Part shown: positions 1 through 7,050 of the stretch, one piece after another | How the letters are laid out: every line of letters starts with the position of its first letter | How positions within the stretch are numbered: the first letter of the stretch is position 1 | Assembly (NCBI GenBank): GCA_028705905.1 | Contig: JAQWCP010000010.1 | Coordinates: 1-17,016 of the forward strand | Source: Oscillospiraceae bacterium | GTDB lineage: Bacteria > Bacillota > Clostridia > Oscillospirales > Oscillospiraceae | Length of the DNA stretch: 17,016 bases | Direction of reading: 5' to 3' | Program-made: the position numbers and the translations under genes | Notes under the pieces: model-generated | Told to the model about the DNA's origin: nothing | The model's input: the letters and a program-made list of their open reading frames with translations, nothing else | The model's database searches: none

Positions 1-909
1 AAGATTGAAATTGGGCCCTTCGTGAATCTCGATACCCAAGCTGTGGCCAAACCCGTGTCCAAAGTATGCCCCATACCCTGCCTGTTCAATCACCCTGCGG
101 GCAGCGGCGTCGACCTCTTTGCCGGGGATCCCGGCCCGGGCGGCAGCGATCCCCGCTTCTTGTGCGCGCCGCACCAGCTGGTACACTGTTTTCATCTCAT
201 CGCTCACCCGCCCCACCGCAACGGTGCGGGTCATATCAGAGCAATATCCTTCATAAATGCAGCCAAAATCCATGGTGACGAAATCTCCCGGCTGGATCTT
301 CCGCCCGGTTGGCACCCCATGGGGCAAGCTGGAATTTGGGCCTGACACCACAATGGGGTCAAATGCGTTTTTGGCGCCGCCCCAACGCATCATCCGATAG
401 GTCAGTTCCGCAGCCAGCTCTAATTCCGATACACCCACTTTGATCTGCGGCAAGACGTCCTGTAACCCCCGCTCGGCAATCCACTGGGCTTTGCGCATCC
501 GCGCAAGCTCCTCTTCTCCCTTTGATGCCCGCAGCGTATCCAGCAGGGATTGGGCCGGCACAAAGGCGCAGGGAATTTGTTGTGTAAACCGCTGATACGC
601 CGACACGGTCATAGACGCTTCTTCAAACCCCAATCTTTGGATGCCATATCGACCCACCAGTCGCCCCAGCGCCTTTGTATACGTTTCCCCCCGCGGCAGC
701 TCCTGTACGTTGGCGCCCTCTATGGCGTGGGCTGCCGCTTCCGTATACCGGCTGTCTGTTAAAAAAATACGCTCGTCTTTGGTGACAAGCGCCATCCCGT
801 CAGAAGAGGGAAAGCCTGTCGCATAAAACCGGTTAGCGGCGCTGGTTAGGACAATTGCATCGATTTCATATCCATCCAGCTGCTCTGCAATTTGTGTCAA
901 ATGATTCAT
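1..909 (-). CDS. pepP: M24 family Xaa-Pro aminopeptidase, 3' end cut by window edge
   Basis: This is probably a cytosolic metallopeptidase that removes the N-terminal residue from peptides with proline at position 2. The visible 303 residues have a creatinase-like N-terminal domain (about 1-130) followed by the pita-bread catalytic domain. Metal-site motifs are visible: MDFG with Asp214, CSDMTRT with Asp225, GHGFGHSLG with His289, and IHEGP at 295-299. The two final Glu ligands would lie past the window edge, so activity cannot be fully judged. Two ATG codons sit in tandem (912 and 909). I chose 909 because the AAGGAGG at 917-923 then has a 7-base spacing. The gene follows yqeG after 25 bases and probably shares its promoter. 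In Firmicutes this gene is often followed by efp, which would be just outside the window (inference). Other M24 exopeptidases are possible. Confidence 0.93.
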   Translation of the reverse strand, partial: MNHLTQIAEQLDGYEIDAIVLTSAANRFYATGFPSSDGMALVTKDERIFLTDSRYTEAAAHAIEGANVQELPRGETYTKALGRLVGRYGIQRLGFEEASMTVSAYQRFTQQIPCAFVPAQSLLDTLRASKGEEELARMRKAQWIAERGLQDVLPQIKVGVSELELAAELTYRMMRWGGAKNAFDPIVVSGPNSSLPHGVPTGRKIQPGDFVTMDFGCIYEGYCSDMTRTVAVGRVSDEMKTVYQLVRRAQEAGIAAARAGIPGKEVDAAARRVIEQAGYGAYFGHGFGHSLGIEIHEGPNFNL

Positions 910-934
910 CATCCGCCCTCCTTCTATGAGTTTT

Positions 935-1504
935 TCATTTGATAAACCCGCGTCTCATCCGATATCCCTGTCGTATTTTTGCAATCAGGATAAATGGCCA
1001 TTCGAAACCATGGCGCAGAATGCGCAGGATATTATCTCGAATCCGAATGGGCTTGACCAGATACACGGGTATCCCCACCCGGTTGCCGCCCAATACATCT
1101 GTAAAAATTTGATCCCCGACCATAATCGTTTCTTCTTTCGTGGCGCCCATCTGCTCCATCGCCTGGAGGAAAGACGTCTTCTTGGGTTTGCCCGCATGGT
1201 CGATAAACGGAACTTGTAACATTTGGCAATATCGTTTGATGCGGGTTGCGGAGCGGTTATTGGACAGGACAAAGAGCGTAATCCCGTGCTGTTCCAGCTT
1301 CTCTTTCCATGCCAAAACCGCTTCTGTTGGCTCCGAAATGGAATAGGGGCTGATGGTATTGTCCAAATCGGTCAACATCAGCCGGACGCCGGACCTCCCC
1401 AGTGCCTCTGGGTCCAGTTGATAGATGGAATCATATACGCGGTGGGGCAGAAGAGAAAAGGCCAATGCAGTCCCCCGCCTTTCTTTTTCTAAATCTGGGT
1501 GCAT
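935..1504 (-). CDS. yqeG: YqeG family HAD IIIA-type phosphatase
   Basis: A 189-residue haloacid-dehalogenase-fold phosphatase of the YqeG group. Its physiological substrate is not established. The HAD motifs are intact: DLDNT at 46-50 (motif I nucleophile and acid/base Asp), SNN at 81-83 (motif II), KPKK at 107-110 (motif III Lys) and GDQIFTD at 130-136 (motif IV). The frame stays open upstream to an ATG at 1651. I placed the start at the ATG at 1504 for three reasons. It has an AGGTG five bases upstream, it gives a length close to the roughly 170 residues usual for the family, and an extended -10 promoter box (1548-1556) overlaps the alternative ATG at 1548. The basic C-terminal end (RQGYRMRRGFIK) is typical. 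It is first in an operon with the aminopeptidase and divergent from the plus-strand gene at 1593. Confidence 0.88.
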   Translation of the reverse strand: MHPDLEKERRGTALAFSLLPHRVYDSIYQLDPEALGRSGVRLMLTDLDNTISPYSISEPTEAVLAWKEKLEQHGITLFVLSNNRSATRIKRYCQMLQVPFIDHAGKPKKTSFLQAMEQMGATKEETIMVGDQIFTDVLGGNRVGIPVYLVKPIRIRDNILRILRHGFEWPFILIAKIRQGYRMRRGFIK

Positions 1505-1547
1505 AATTGCACCTGCTTCCTCATACAGTGCCAAAGGGATGTGTTTC

Positions 1548-1577
1548 ATTATAGCACCGTTTTTCATCTCTGGACAA
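1548..1577 (-). promoter_or_regulatory. Predicted sigma-A promoter of yqeG-pepP (extended -10)
   Basis: On the minus strand TTGTCC (1577-1572) is followed after 18 bases by TATAAT (1553-1548). The TATAAT is preceded by TGC, which gives an extended -10 element. Transcription would start near 1541, leaving a leader of about 35 bases before the yqeG ATG at 1504. The region lies between two divergent genes, and the -35 box overlaps the likely ribosome binding site of the plus-strand gene at 1593. The -35 matches consensus in four of six positions; the -10 is perfect. Confidence 0.7.
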
Positions 1578-1592
1578 GGGGGTTTTCTACAT

Positions 1593-2366
1593 ATGGAAAA
1601 AATACAATTCATTCTTGCCACTCCGCCAAACGCATTTTCTCCCCATTCCACCTATCAAGCCACCATAGCCCATATGGCATATCGTCTAGGGCAAAGCGGC
1701 CATCTATTTCGCAGCGCGGCGCCCTCCGCCACACGCGGCGGCCTGATGGTTGTGGACGACTTGGGGTTTGACGGAGAAGGCGATGCGCCCACTTTCTGTA
1801 AAGAAGTTTTGCAGGAATGTGTTGCCCGCAATTTTGAAGGTGCCATCTTAAACTTCGCCCAGGAAAAAATTTCGCTTTCCCACACCATCATTTCTCATCT
1901 TGCGACGCTGTTTGCGCAGCGGGCATTGACCCTTTATGTACCAGAGTCCTACGCCGATGCATCCGAACAGACGAAACTAATGGTTTCCACTGCCATCTCT
2001 GGGGGCTCCCTCCAGCAACGCTTGACGGACGCCGTCACGCAATATGGTGCTTCTCGCATCGTTCTGGATGCAGAACGCGTGTCCGCGGATTTCTTTCTGC
2101 CGGCCCCCAGCGGCATGGGGGCGCCCCTCACCTTTGAGGCGCTACAGGCACTGCGGGATACACACAAGCCTTCCATCTTTTTTTCCAACGAGCTGTGCAG
2201 CCACTATTTCACCTACATGGACCAAGCATCCGGCGCCCACTTTGTTATGTTTGATGATTTGGGCAGTATGCAGAAAAAGATGCAGATTGCATCTTCTCTC
2301 GGCATTCCAGCCATACTGTTCTGTTACCCGGAAATTGTAGATTGGGCCGCCACCCTACTTTCTTAG
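1593..2366 (+). CDS. Unrecognised 257-residue protein, probable TIM-barrel fold
   Basis: I do not recognise this protein by name. The start is an ATG at 1593 with AAGGGGG about 10 bases upstream. The open frame continues back to 1425, but that part would overlap yqeG. No signal peptide or membrane segment is visible, so it is probably cytosolic. Eight short hydrophobic segments that look like beta strands (about 49-56, 82-88, 112-118, 128-135, 154-161, 193-199, 215-222, 238-246) alternate with amphipathic helices, as in a (beta/alpha)8 barrel. FEGAILNFAQE (81-91) loosely resembles the strand carrying the catalytic acids in GH18-like enzymes. Where those have an Asp before Phe, this has Asn, so a degenerate GH18-like barrel is only a suggestion. 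It is the only plus-strand gene here, with a strong terminator 12 bases after its stop. Codon use looks like its neighbours, so recent transfer is not indicated. Confidence 0.82.
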   Translation: MEKIQFILATPPNAFSPHSTYQATIAHMAYRLGQSGHLFRSAAPSATRGGLMVVDDLGFDGEGDAPTFCKEVLQECVARNFEGAILNFAQEKISLSHTIISHLATLFAQRALTLYVPESYADASEQTKLMVSTAISGGSLQQRLTDAVTQYGASRIVLDAERVSADFFLPAPSGMGAPLTFEALQALRDTHKPSIFFSNELCSHYFTYMDQASGAHFVMFDDLGSMQKKMQIASSLGIPAILFCYPEIVDWAATLLS

Positions 2367-2378
2367 CTTCAATATTAA

Positions 2379-2416
2379 AAACAGACGCCGTAAAACATCG
2401 TTTACGGCGTCTGTTT
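2379..2416. terminator. Bidirectional intrinsic terminator between convergent genes
   Basis: A perfect 16-bp inverted repeat (2379-2394 with 2401-2416, core ACAGACGCCGTAAA) encloses a six-base loop. Read on the minus strand it ends in TTTTTAATATT; read on the plus strand it ends in TTTAATTT. It sits 12 bases after the plus-strand gene and 12 bases after the rpsU stop, so it can end both convergent transcripts. Confidence 0.93.
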
Positions 2417-2428
2417 AATTTCGTTTCA

Positions 2429-2614
2429 TCAATAAGCTCGCTTGTTTTTGTTCTTCCTTGCAGCTTCAGATTTCTTGCGGCGCTTTACGCTTGGGCTTTC
2501 GTAGTGTTCCTGTTTCCGCACTTCTGCAAGAACGCCAGCTTTTGCGCAGTTACGCTTAAATCTCTTCAGCGCGCTGTCCAATGATTCGTTCTCTTTTACT
2601 CGGACTTCCGACAT
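2429..2614 (-). CDS. rpsU: 30S ribosomal protein bS21
   Basis: A 61-residue, very basic protein of the small ribosomal subunit. bS21 sits next to the 3' end of 16S rRNA on the 30S platform, near the anti-Shine-Dalgarno sequence. The family pattern is clear: SEVRVKENESLDSALKRFKR at the N-terminus, then VRKQEHYESPSVKRRKKSEA and a lysine- and arginine-rich tail (ARKNKNKRAY). The ATG at 2614 is preceded by AAGGAGG with good spacing. The frame continues upstream to 2683, but that would pass through the ribosome binding site and the leader hairpin. The gene has its own consensus promoter and ends at the bidirectional terminator, so it can be a single-gene transcript. Its neighbour leuS ends 148 bases upstream with no clear terminator, so some read-through is possible. 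Confidence 0.97.
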   Translation of the reverse strand: MSEVRVKENESLDSALKRFKRNCAKAGVLAEVRKQEHYESPSVKRRKKSEAARKNKNKRAY

Positions 2615-2620
2615 CGTTAT

Positions 2621-2662
2621 CCCTCCTTCCGCCATGCCTTGGGTCAACCAAGGCATCGAGGG
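2621..2662 (-). promoter_or_regulatory. Structured rpsU 5' leader, possible RBS-masking hairpin
   Basis: In the rpsU leader a perfect 9-bp stem (ATGCCTTGG at 2656-2648 with CCAAGGCAT at 2642-2634, five-base loop) lies just upstream of the ribosome binding site. Outside it, CCCTC (2662-2658) is complementary to the GAGGG of the ribosome binding site (2625-2621), so a second helix could enclose the first and hide that site. No U-run follows, so it is not a terminator. A translational control element is an inference. Confidence 0.5.
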
Positions 2663-2691
2663 CCATGCATATATGGCTTTCACGTCCTATT

Positions 2692-2720
2692 ATTATATTC
2701 AAATTTCCTTTGATTGTCAA
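2692..2720 (-). promoter_or_regulatory. Consensus sigma-A promoter of rpsU
   Basis: TTGACA (2720-2715) and TATAAT (2697-2692) are separated by exactly 17 bases, a perfect match to the housekeeping sigma-A consensus. Transcription would start near 2685, giving a leader of about 70 bases. The promoter lies in the 148-bp gap after the leuS stop. Confidence 0.93.
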
Positions 2721-2762
2721 GGGAAACTGCTTTTATTTTCAAGCCGCAACTTTCGCGTTTTT

Positions 2763-5171
2763 TTACGCCGGACGGATCAGCAAATTCAACAGTTTATTTT
2801 TCACCAAAATAGTTTTCACAATCTGCATACCTTCCAGCTGCCGCGCCACTTTGTCCAATCCCTTCGCGGCCGCCAATGCCACCTCTTCCCCACTGTCCGC
2901 CGGCACAGAAACGGTACCGCGGAATTTTCCGTTGATCTGCACTGCCATTTGCACCACATCTTCTGTGAGCATCCCATCATCCCAGGTGGGCCATGCATGG
3001 ACACAGGCCATACCGGAAAAGTCCAGCCACTCCCATATTTCTTCCACGATGTGCGGGGCAAAAGGCGAAAGCAACAACAGCAGCGCCTGCATATCCGCTT
3101 TGTTGGCACCGTTGGCGGTGAAATCATTAACCAGAGCCATCAAAGCCGCAATGGCGGTGTTGAATTTCATGGCTTCAATGTCTTCCGTCACCTTTTTGAT
3201 GGTTTTGTGGATCGCCTTTTCGTTGCTTGGGCTGTATTTCTCTCCCGGCTCCACAGATTCACTCAAATTCCAAACCCGATCCAGGAAGCGTTTGCATCCT
3301 TTCACGGCGTTGGAAGACCAAGGCGCGGCCTTTTCAAAGTCGCCAATGAACATAATATACATCCGCATGGTATCCGCGCCATATTGCTGGATGATATCCG
3401 TGGGGTTCACAACATTGCCTCTGGACTTGGACATCTTTTCGCCGCCCTCACCCAGGATCATGCCGTGACTCGTCCGTTTTTGATACGGCTCTTTTGTGGG
3501 GGCAACGCCAATGTCATACAAAAACTTGTGCCAGAACCTGGAATATAGCAAATGCAGCGTGGTATGCTCCATGCCCCCGTTGTACCAATCCACCGGGCTC
3601 CAATAATCCAGTGCCTCTTTTGACGCCAGCGCCTCATTGTTATGGGGATCCATGTATCGCAGGAAATACCAGGAGGAACCAGCCCACTGGGGCATGGTGT
3701 CTGTTTCCCGCTCTGCCGGACCGCCGCAATGGGGGCAGGTGGTCTCAACCCAGCTGCGAATGGCCGCAATGGGAGATTCTCCGTTGTCCGTCGGCTCATA
3801 AGACTCCACCTCCGGCAACGACAGAGGAAGCTGGTCTTCTGGCAGGGGAACATAACCGCATTTGGGACAATGCACCATGGGAATCGGCTCGCCCCAGTAC
3901 CGCTGCCGTGAAAACACCCAGTCTCTCAGCTTATAGTTTACCTTGGCTTCGCCTAATTTCTTGGCAACCAGCCATTCCACAATCTTTTTCTTTGCCTCTG
4001 CCACTTCCAAGCCGTTCAAGAAGCCGGAATTCACCATCTTCCCGGTCTCCACATCCGTAAATGCCGCTTCCTCCACGTTGCCGCCAGCCACCACTTCAAT
4101 GATGGGCAGGCCAAATTTTTTGGCAAACTCCCAGTCTCTTGCATCGTGGCCCGGCACCGCCATAATGGCGCCGGTGCCATAAGTGGACAAAACATAATCC
4201 GAAATGAAAACGGGAATTTCGTTTCCTGTCACAGGATTGATGGCACGCACGCCCTTCAATTCCACACCCGTCTTTTCCTTGACCATTTCCGTCCGCTCGA
4301 AGTCAGACTTTCTGCCTGCCTGCTCACAGTAGGCTTGCACTTCTTTGAAATTCTGAAGCCCATCGGCCCATTTCTTCACATATTCGTGCTCCGGTGCGAT
4401 GACCATGTACGTAGCCCCAAACAGCGTGTCCGGCCGGGTGGTATACACTTGCAGCGTTTCGCCGGCGGTGGTGGCAAAGTCCACGTTGGCGCCGGTACTG
4501 CGGCCGATCCAGTTCCTCTGCTGAATCTTCACCCGTTCAATGAAATCCAAATCCTCCAGATCATCCAAAAGCCGCTGCGCATACTCTGTAATTTTCAACA
4601 TCCACTGGCTTTTTTCTTTCCGCACCACAGGGCTGCCGCAGCGTTCGCAGGCGTTGTCTACCACTTCCTCATTCGCCAGGACACATTTACAGGAGGTGCA
4701 CCAGTTGACCGGCATTTTGGCTTTGTAAGCCAGGCCGTGTTCATACAGCTTTAGGAAAATCCACTGGGTCCATTTCATATAACCGGGATCTGTGGTGTTC
4801 ACTTCCCGATCCCAATCAAAACTGTACCCCAACATCTGAAGCTGGTTTTTAAAGACCTTCACGTTTTCTTCCGTCACTTTGACAGGATGAATTTTATTGG
4901 CAATTGCATAGTTCTCCGTAGGCAGACCAAATGCATCCCATCCAATGGGAAATAAAACATTTTCCCCTTGCATGCGATGCTTGCGGACCACCACGTCCAT
5001 TGCAGTATAAGGCCTTGCATGTCCCACGTGCAAACCGTGGCCGGACGGATAAGGAAATTCCACCAAGGCATAAAACTTTTTCCCCGACCCTCCGGTTTTG
5101 ACGGCATATGTTTTTTCTGCCGCCCACCGATCCCGCCATTTCTTCTCAATGCGGTCAAACTCGTATTTCAT
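2763..5171 (-). CDS. leuS: Leucyl-tRNA synthetase
   Basis: A cytosolic class I aminoacyl-tRNA synthetase that charges tRNA-Leu with leucine using ATP. It has 802 residues, the usual bacterial length. The Rossmann catalytic core carries the HIGH-type motif HVGH at 48-51 and KMSKS at 579-583. Between them lies the CP1 editing domain, recognised by TTRPDT and by GHDARDWEFAKKF, whose Asp is the conserved editing residue. Two CxxC pairs (CTSCKC and CERC; CPKC and CPHC) suggest zinc ribbons. The C-terminal third is the anticodon-binding helical domain plus the small C-terminal domain. The ATG at 5171 has GGGAGGA about 12 bases upstream, a slightly long spacing. The preceding 125-bp gap contains a hairpin and a palindrome but no convincing T-box. 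It probably ends the rnc-to-rsfS gene run, possibly with an internal promoter. Confidence 0.98.
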   Translation of the reverse strand: MKYEFDRIEKKWRDRWAAEKTYAVKTGGSGKKFYALVEFPYPSGHGLHVGHARPYTAMDVVVRKHRMQGENVLFPIGWDAFGLPTENYAIANKIHPVKVTEENVKVFKNQLQMLGYSFDWDREVNTTDPGYMKWTQWIFLKLYEHGLAYKAKMPVNWCTSCKCVLANEEVVDNACERCGSPVVRKEKSQWMLKITEYAQRLLDDLEDLDFIERVKIQQRNWIGRSTGANVDFATTAGETLQVYTTRPDTLFGATYMVIAPEHEYVKKWADGLQNFKEVQAYCEQAGRKSDFERTEMVKEKTGVELKGVRAINPVTGNEIPVFISDYVLSTYGTGAIMAVPGHDARDWEFAKKFGLPIIEVVAGGNVEEAAFTDVETGKMVNSGFLNGLEVAEAKKKIVEWLVAKKLGEAKVNYKLRDWVFSRQRYWGEPIPMVHCPKCGYVPLPEDQLPLSLPEVESYEPTDNGESPIAAIRSWVETTCPHCGGPAERETDTMPQWAGSSWYFLRYMDPHNNEALASKEALDYWSPVDWYNGGMEHTTLHLLYSRFWHKFLYDIGVAPTKEPYQKRTSHGMILGEGGEKMSKSRGNVVNPTDIIQQYGADTMRMYIMFIGDFEKAAPWSSNAVKGCKRFLDRVWNLSESVEPGEKYSPSNEKAIHKTIKKVTEDIEAMKFNTAIAALMALVNDFTANGANKADMQALLLLLSPFAPHIVEEIWEWLDFSGMACVHAWPTWDDGMLTEDVVQMAVQINGKFRGTVSVPADSGEEVALAAAKGLDKVARQLEGMQIVKTILVKNKLLNLLIRPA

Positions 5172-5223
5172 TGTAACTCGCTTCCTCCCGTATCATAAAA
5201 AGCAGATGCGGCGCCCGCCTGAC

Positions 5224-5237
5224 TTTCCCATGGGAAA
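5224..5237. repeat. Perfect 14-bp palindrome upstream of leuS
   Basis: TTTCCCATGGGAAA reads the same on both strands and lies one base from the leuS leader hairpin, 53 bases before the leuS start. It has the size and symmetry of a dimeric repressor operator, but I do not recognise the regulator. It could also extend the RNA fold of the leader. Confidence 0.45.
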
Positions 5238-5238
5238 T

Positions 5239-5274
5239 CCCCGGTTCGCTGCGCATAACACGTGCGAGCCGGGG
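5239..5274 (-). promoter_or_regulatory. GC-rich hairpin in the leuS 5' region
   Basis: CCCCGGCTCGC (5274-5264) pairs with GCGAACCGGGG (5249-5239) with one C-A mismatch, around a 14-base loop. No U-run follows, so it is not a standard terminator. It may be an RNA processing or stability element, or a decayed leader regulator of leuS. Function is not shown by the sequence. Confidence 0.45.
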
Positions 5275-5296
5275 GGCAATTTGGCGCTGGTTCCAC

Positions 5297-5650
5297 CTAT
5301 TCTGAAAAATTGACCTGTTTTGCATCGCTCCACAGACGTTCCAGTCCATAAAAATCCCGCGCTTCCTCCAAAAACAAATGGACAATCAGACAGCCAAAAT
5401 CCAGCAAAACCCAACTCCCACTGCGATATCCTTCGATATGATGGGGCATCTCCCCCAGTTCCTTCAGCGCTTTTTCCGTTTCATCGGACAACGTTTTTAA
5501 ATGAGTGGTCGAACTGGCGGTGCAAAGCACAAAATAGTCTGCCAGCGTGGTCAGCGCTGTGGTCTCCATTACGCAGATATCTTGTCCTTTTTTTCCATCT
5601 AACGCTTTTACCACTGCCTGAGCCATTTCCTTTGGTGTTATCACAAGCAT
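5297..5650 (-). CDS. rsfS: Ribosomal silencing factor RsfS (DUF143 family)
   Basis: RsfS binds ribosomal protein uL14 on the 50S subunit and blocks subunit joining, lowering translation when nutrients are short. The 117 residues match the family throughout: alternating helices around ALTTLADYFVLCTAS, then the GYRSGSWVLLDFGCLIVHLFLEEARDFYGLERLW block near the C-terminus with its conserved Trp, Asp and Tyr positions. The start is uncertain. The ATG at 5650 lies only one base from AAAGGAG, while an in-frame GTG at 5644 has an ideal seven-base spacing and would remove two residues. A TTG at 5689 overlapping the LCP stop lacks a ribosome binding site. It follows the LCP gene and precedes leuS, matching a common Firmicute order. 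Confidence 0.94.
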   Translation of the reverse strand: MLVITPKEMAQAVVKALDGKKGQDICVMETTALTTLADYFVLCTASSTTHLKTLSDETEKALKELGEMPHHIEGYRSGSWVLLDFGCLIVHLFLEEARDFYGLERLWSDAKQVNFSE

Positions 5651-5685
5651 GCTCCTTTCAGCATCGTTCTTTGATCTATCTGCCG

Positions 5686-7050
5686 TCAACCGGCAGATTC
5701 CTCCACCGCCCCTGTTGGGACGGGAATATCTTTCGTCGGTTCCGGTGTGTTGGGCGTCTGTGTTTCAATTGGTATGGGGGACGCCGAAGATTTCGGTGTG
5801 GGCTTCGGCGTGGCAGTTGCCCCCGGCGTCGACGTGGCTGAGTGCTTTGGTGTTGCCGATGGCCTTGCCGTCACTGTACCCGTTGGCACTTTGCTTTGCT
5901 TCGGCGTTGCTGTCCCCGCCGACGTTGCCCCGGCATTGGTGGGGGCGCCGCTGTTTTTCACGCCGGAAGAGGTGGTGCCGTCTGCCAATTGCCCGGTGCT
6001 GGACACCAATTTCCCCCGGCTGGTAACGGTCATCACATCCACATCCTCATTTGTCACATTTGCCAAATATGGATTCAAGTATGTGTTGATCGCCTCTACC
6101 AATTGGTCAATGTCAGGCGTCACATAAGACGCCCCGTGATATGTTGCTGCGTAGTTGCCCGGCATGGTGAAAAAGTGGATATTGTCTATATCTATGCCAA
6201 GCCCCTGCTGCCCCAGCCAGATGAGGTTGCCCAGCGACAAATTCGTTTCCACATATTTGGAAAAAATCTCGGCAAATTCTTTTACCTTTGTAATATTCCC
6301 AAAATTGAGGCATTTCTTTCCAACTGCCTTCAAAAATGCTTGCTGGGTCTGGATCCGCCCAATATCGCCAGAGGAATAGCCTGTCCCATCATTGTTCTTT
6401 CTCCAGCGCACAACACCCACCGCGTCTGCACCGTTCAAGTGTTGCATCCCTTTTTTTACATGAATAGACAAATGCTGCGCGGGGTCGTCATAATTCATAT
6501 TATAGGGTACTTCAAACTCCACGCCCCCCAGCGCATCGATCAATTGTACAAACCCTTTCAAGTCTACTTTGATGTAGAAGTCCAAGGGAAACCCGATTAA
6601 ATTTCCTGCTTCCTGCGCCAATCGGGAGATGCCGCCTGCATTGTACGATGAGTTGATTTTCTTCGTGCTCCAACTCACATTGACCATGGTGTCTCTCGGA
6701 ATGCTCATCACATTCATTTTCTGATTTTTCACGTCGTAGGCCGCAACCATGATGGTATCTGTTCCGCCGTTCCCATCATCTGTTCCGCACAGCAAAAAGG
6801 TATAAACGTCCTGCTTCCTACCGCTTCCTTGTACCCGTGTGGGCTCTGCCGTTGTCCCGTCTTCCTGCAAAATACCCTGTCCCACGCTGGGTGGCCGCAC
6901 CATCATTTTGTACGAAATAAACACCGCCACCACAAGGATAATCAGGATCAGGGGGACGAACATCCATTTCCGGAACCCGGATTTTTTCTCTCTCTTTCCT
7001 CTTTGGCTCCGATTGCCAGAGGAAGAACCATTTCTGTAATTAGCACTCAT
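5686..7050 (-). CDS. LCP (LytR-CpsA-Psr) family wall polymer ligase with long Pro/Thr/Ser tail
   Basis: LCP enzymes sit in the cytoplasmic membrane and transfer lipid-linked glycopolymers such as teichoic acids or capsule to peptidoglycan. The 454 residues comprise a basic cytoplasmic N-terminus (1-28), one membrane segment (about 29-47) and an extracellular LCP domain (about 80-335). Family signatures visible are GTDTIMVAAYD, SIPRDTMV, KINSSYNAGG, FVQLIDALGGVEFEVP, and GDIGRIQTQQAFLKAV with its catalytic-site Arg. About 105 residues at the C-terminus form a low-complexity tail rich in Pro, Thr, Ser and Ala with repeated TPK motifs. It may span the wall or be glycosylated (inference). The ATG at 7050 overlaps the nadD/yqeK stop by 11 bases and has AAAGGA eight bases upstream, indicating translational coupling. 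A 6-bp hairpin overlaps its stop codon. The exact polymer attached cannot be told. Confidence 0.93.
   Translation of the reverse strand: MSANYRNGSSSGNRSQRGKREKKSGFRKWMFVPLILIILVVAVFISYKMMVRPPSVGQGILQEDGTTAEPTRVQGSGRKQDVYTFLLCGTDDGNGGTDTIMVAAYDVKNQKMNVMSIPRDTMVNVSWSTKKINSSYNAGGISRLAQEAGNLIGFPLDFYIKVDLKGFVQLIDALGGVEFEVPYNMNYDDPAQHLSIHVKKGMQHLNGADAVGVVRWRKNNDGTGYSSGDIGRIQTQQAFLKAVGKKCLNFGNITKVKEFAEIFSKYVETNLSLGNLIWLGQQGLGIDIDNIHFFTMPGNYAATYHGASYVTPDIDQLVEAINTYLNPYLANVTNEDVDVMTVTSRGKLVSSTGQLADGTTSSGVKNSGAPTNAGATSAGTATPKQSKVPTGTVTARPSATPKHSATSTPGATATPKPTPKSSASPIPIETQTPNTPEPTKDIPVPTGAVEESAG

Noticed and set aside
2721..2762. Terminator after leuS
   Set aside because: Only a weak CGC/GCG stem is present and no U-run follows it.
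2581..3548. Long plus-strand open frames of about 300 codons over leuS and its downstream region
   Set aside because: They lie antisense to intact, clearly conserved leuS codons, cross the rpsU promoter, and show no family pattern.
5275..5296. T-box-like motif AGGTGGAACC upstream of leuS
   Set aside because: It overlaps the rsfS stop codon, there is no room for a stem I with a leucine specifier outside rsfS, no terminator with a U-run follows, and the variable base is A where pairing to the A discriminator of tRNA-Leu would need T.
5680..5696. Six-bp hairpin at the LCP stop codon as a terminator
   Set aside because: The stem is short and followed by ATAGATC rather than a U-run; rsfS follows within 36 bases.
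5747..6127. Plus-strand open frame with repeated GFGVA-like units
   Set aside because: It is the antisense of the Pro/Thr/Ser tail of the LCP protein, whose frame is continuous with a conserved domain.
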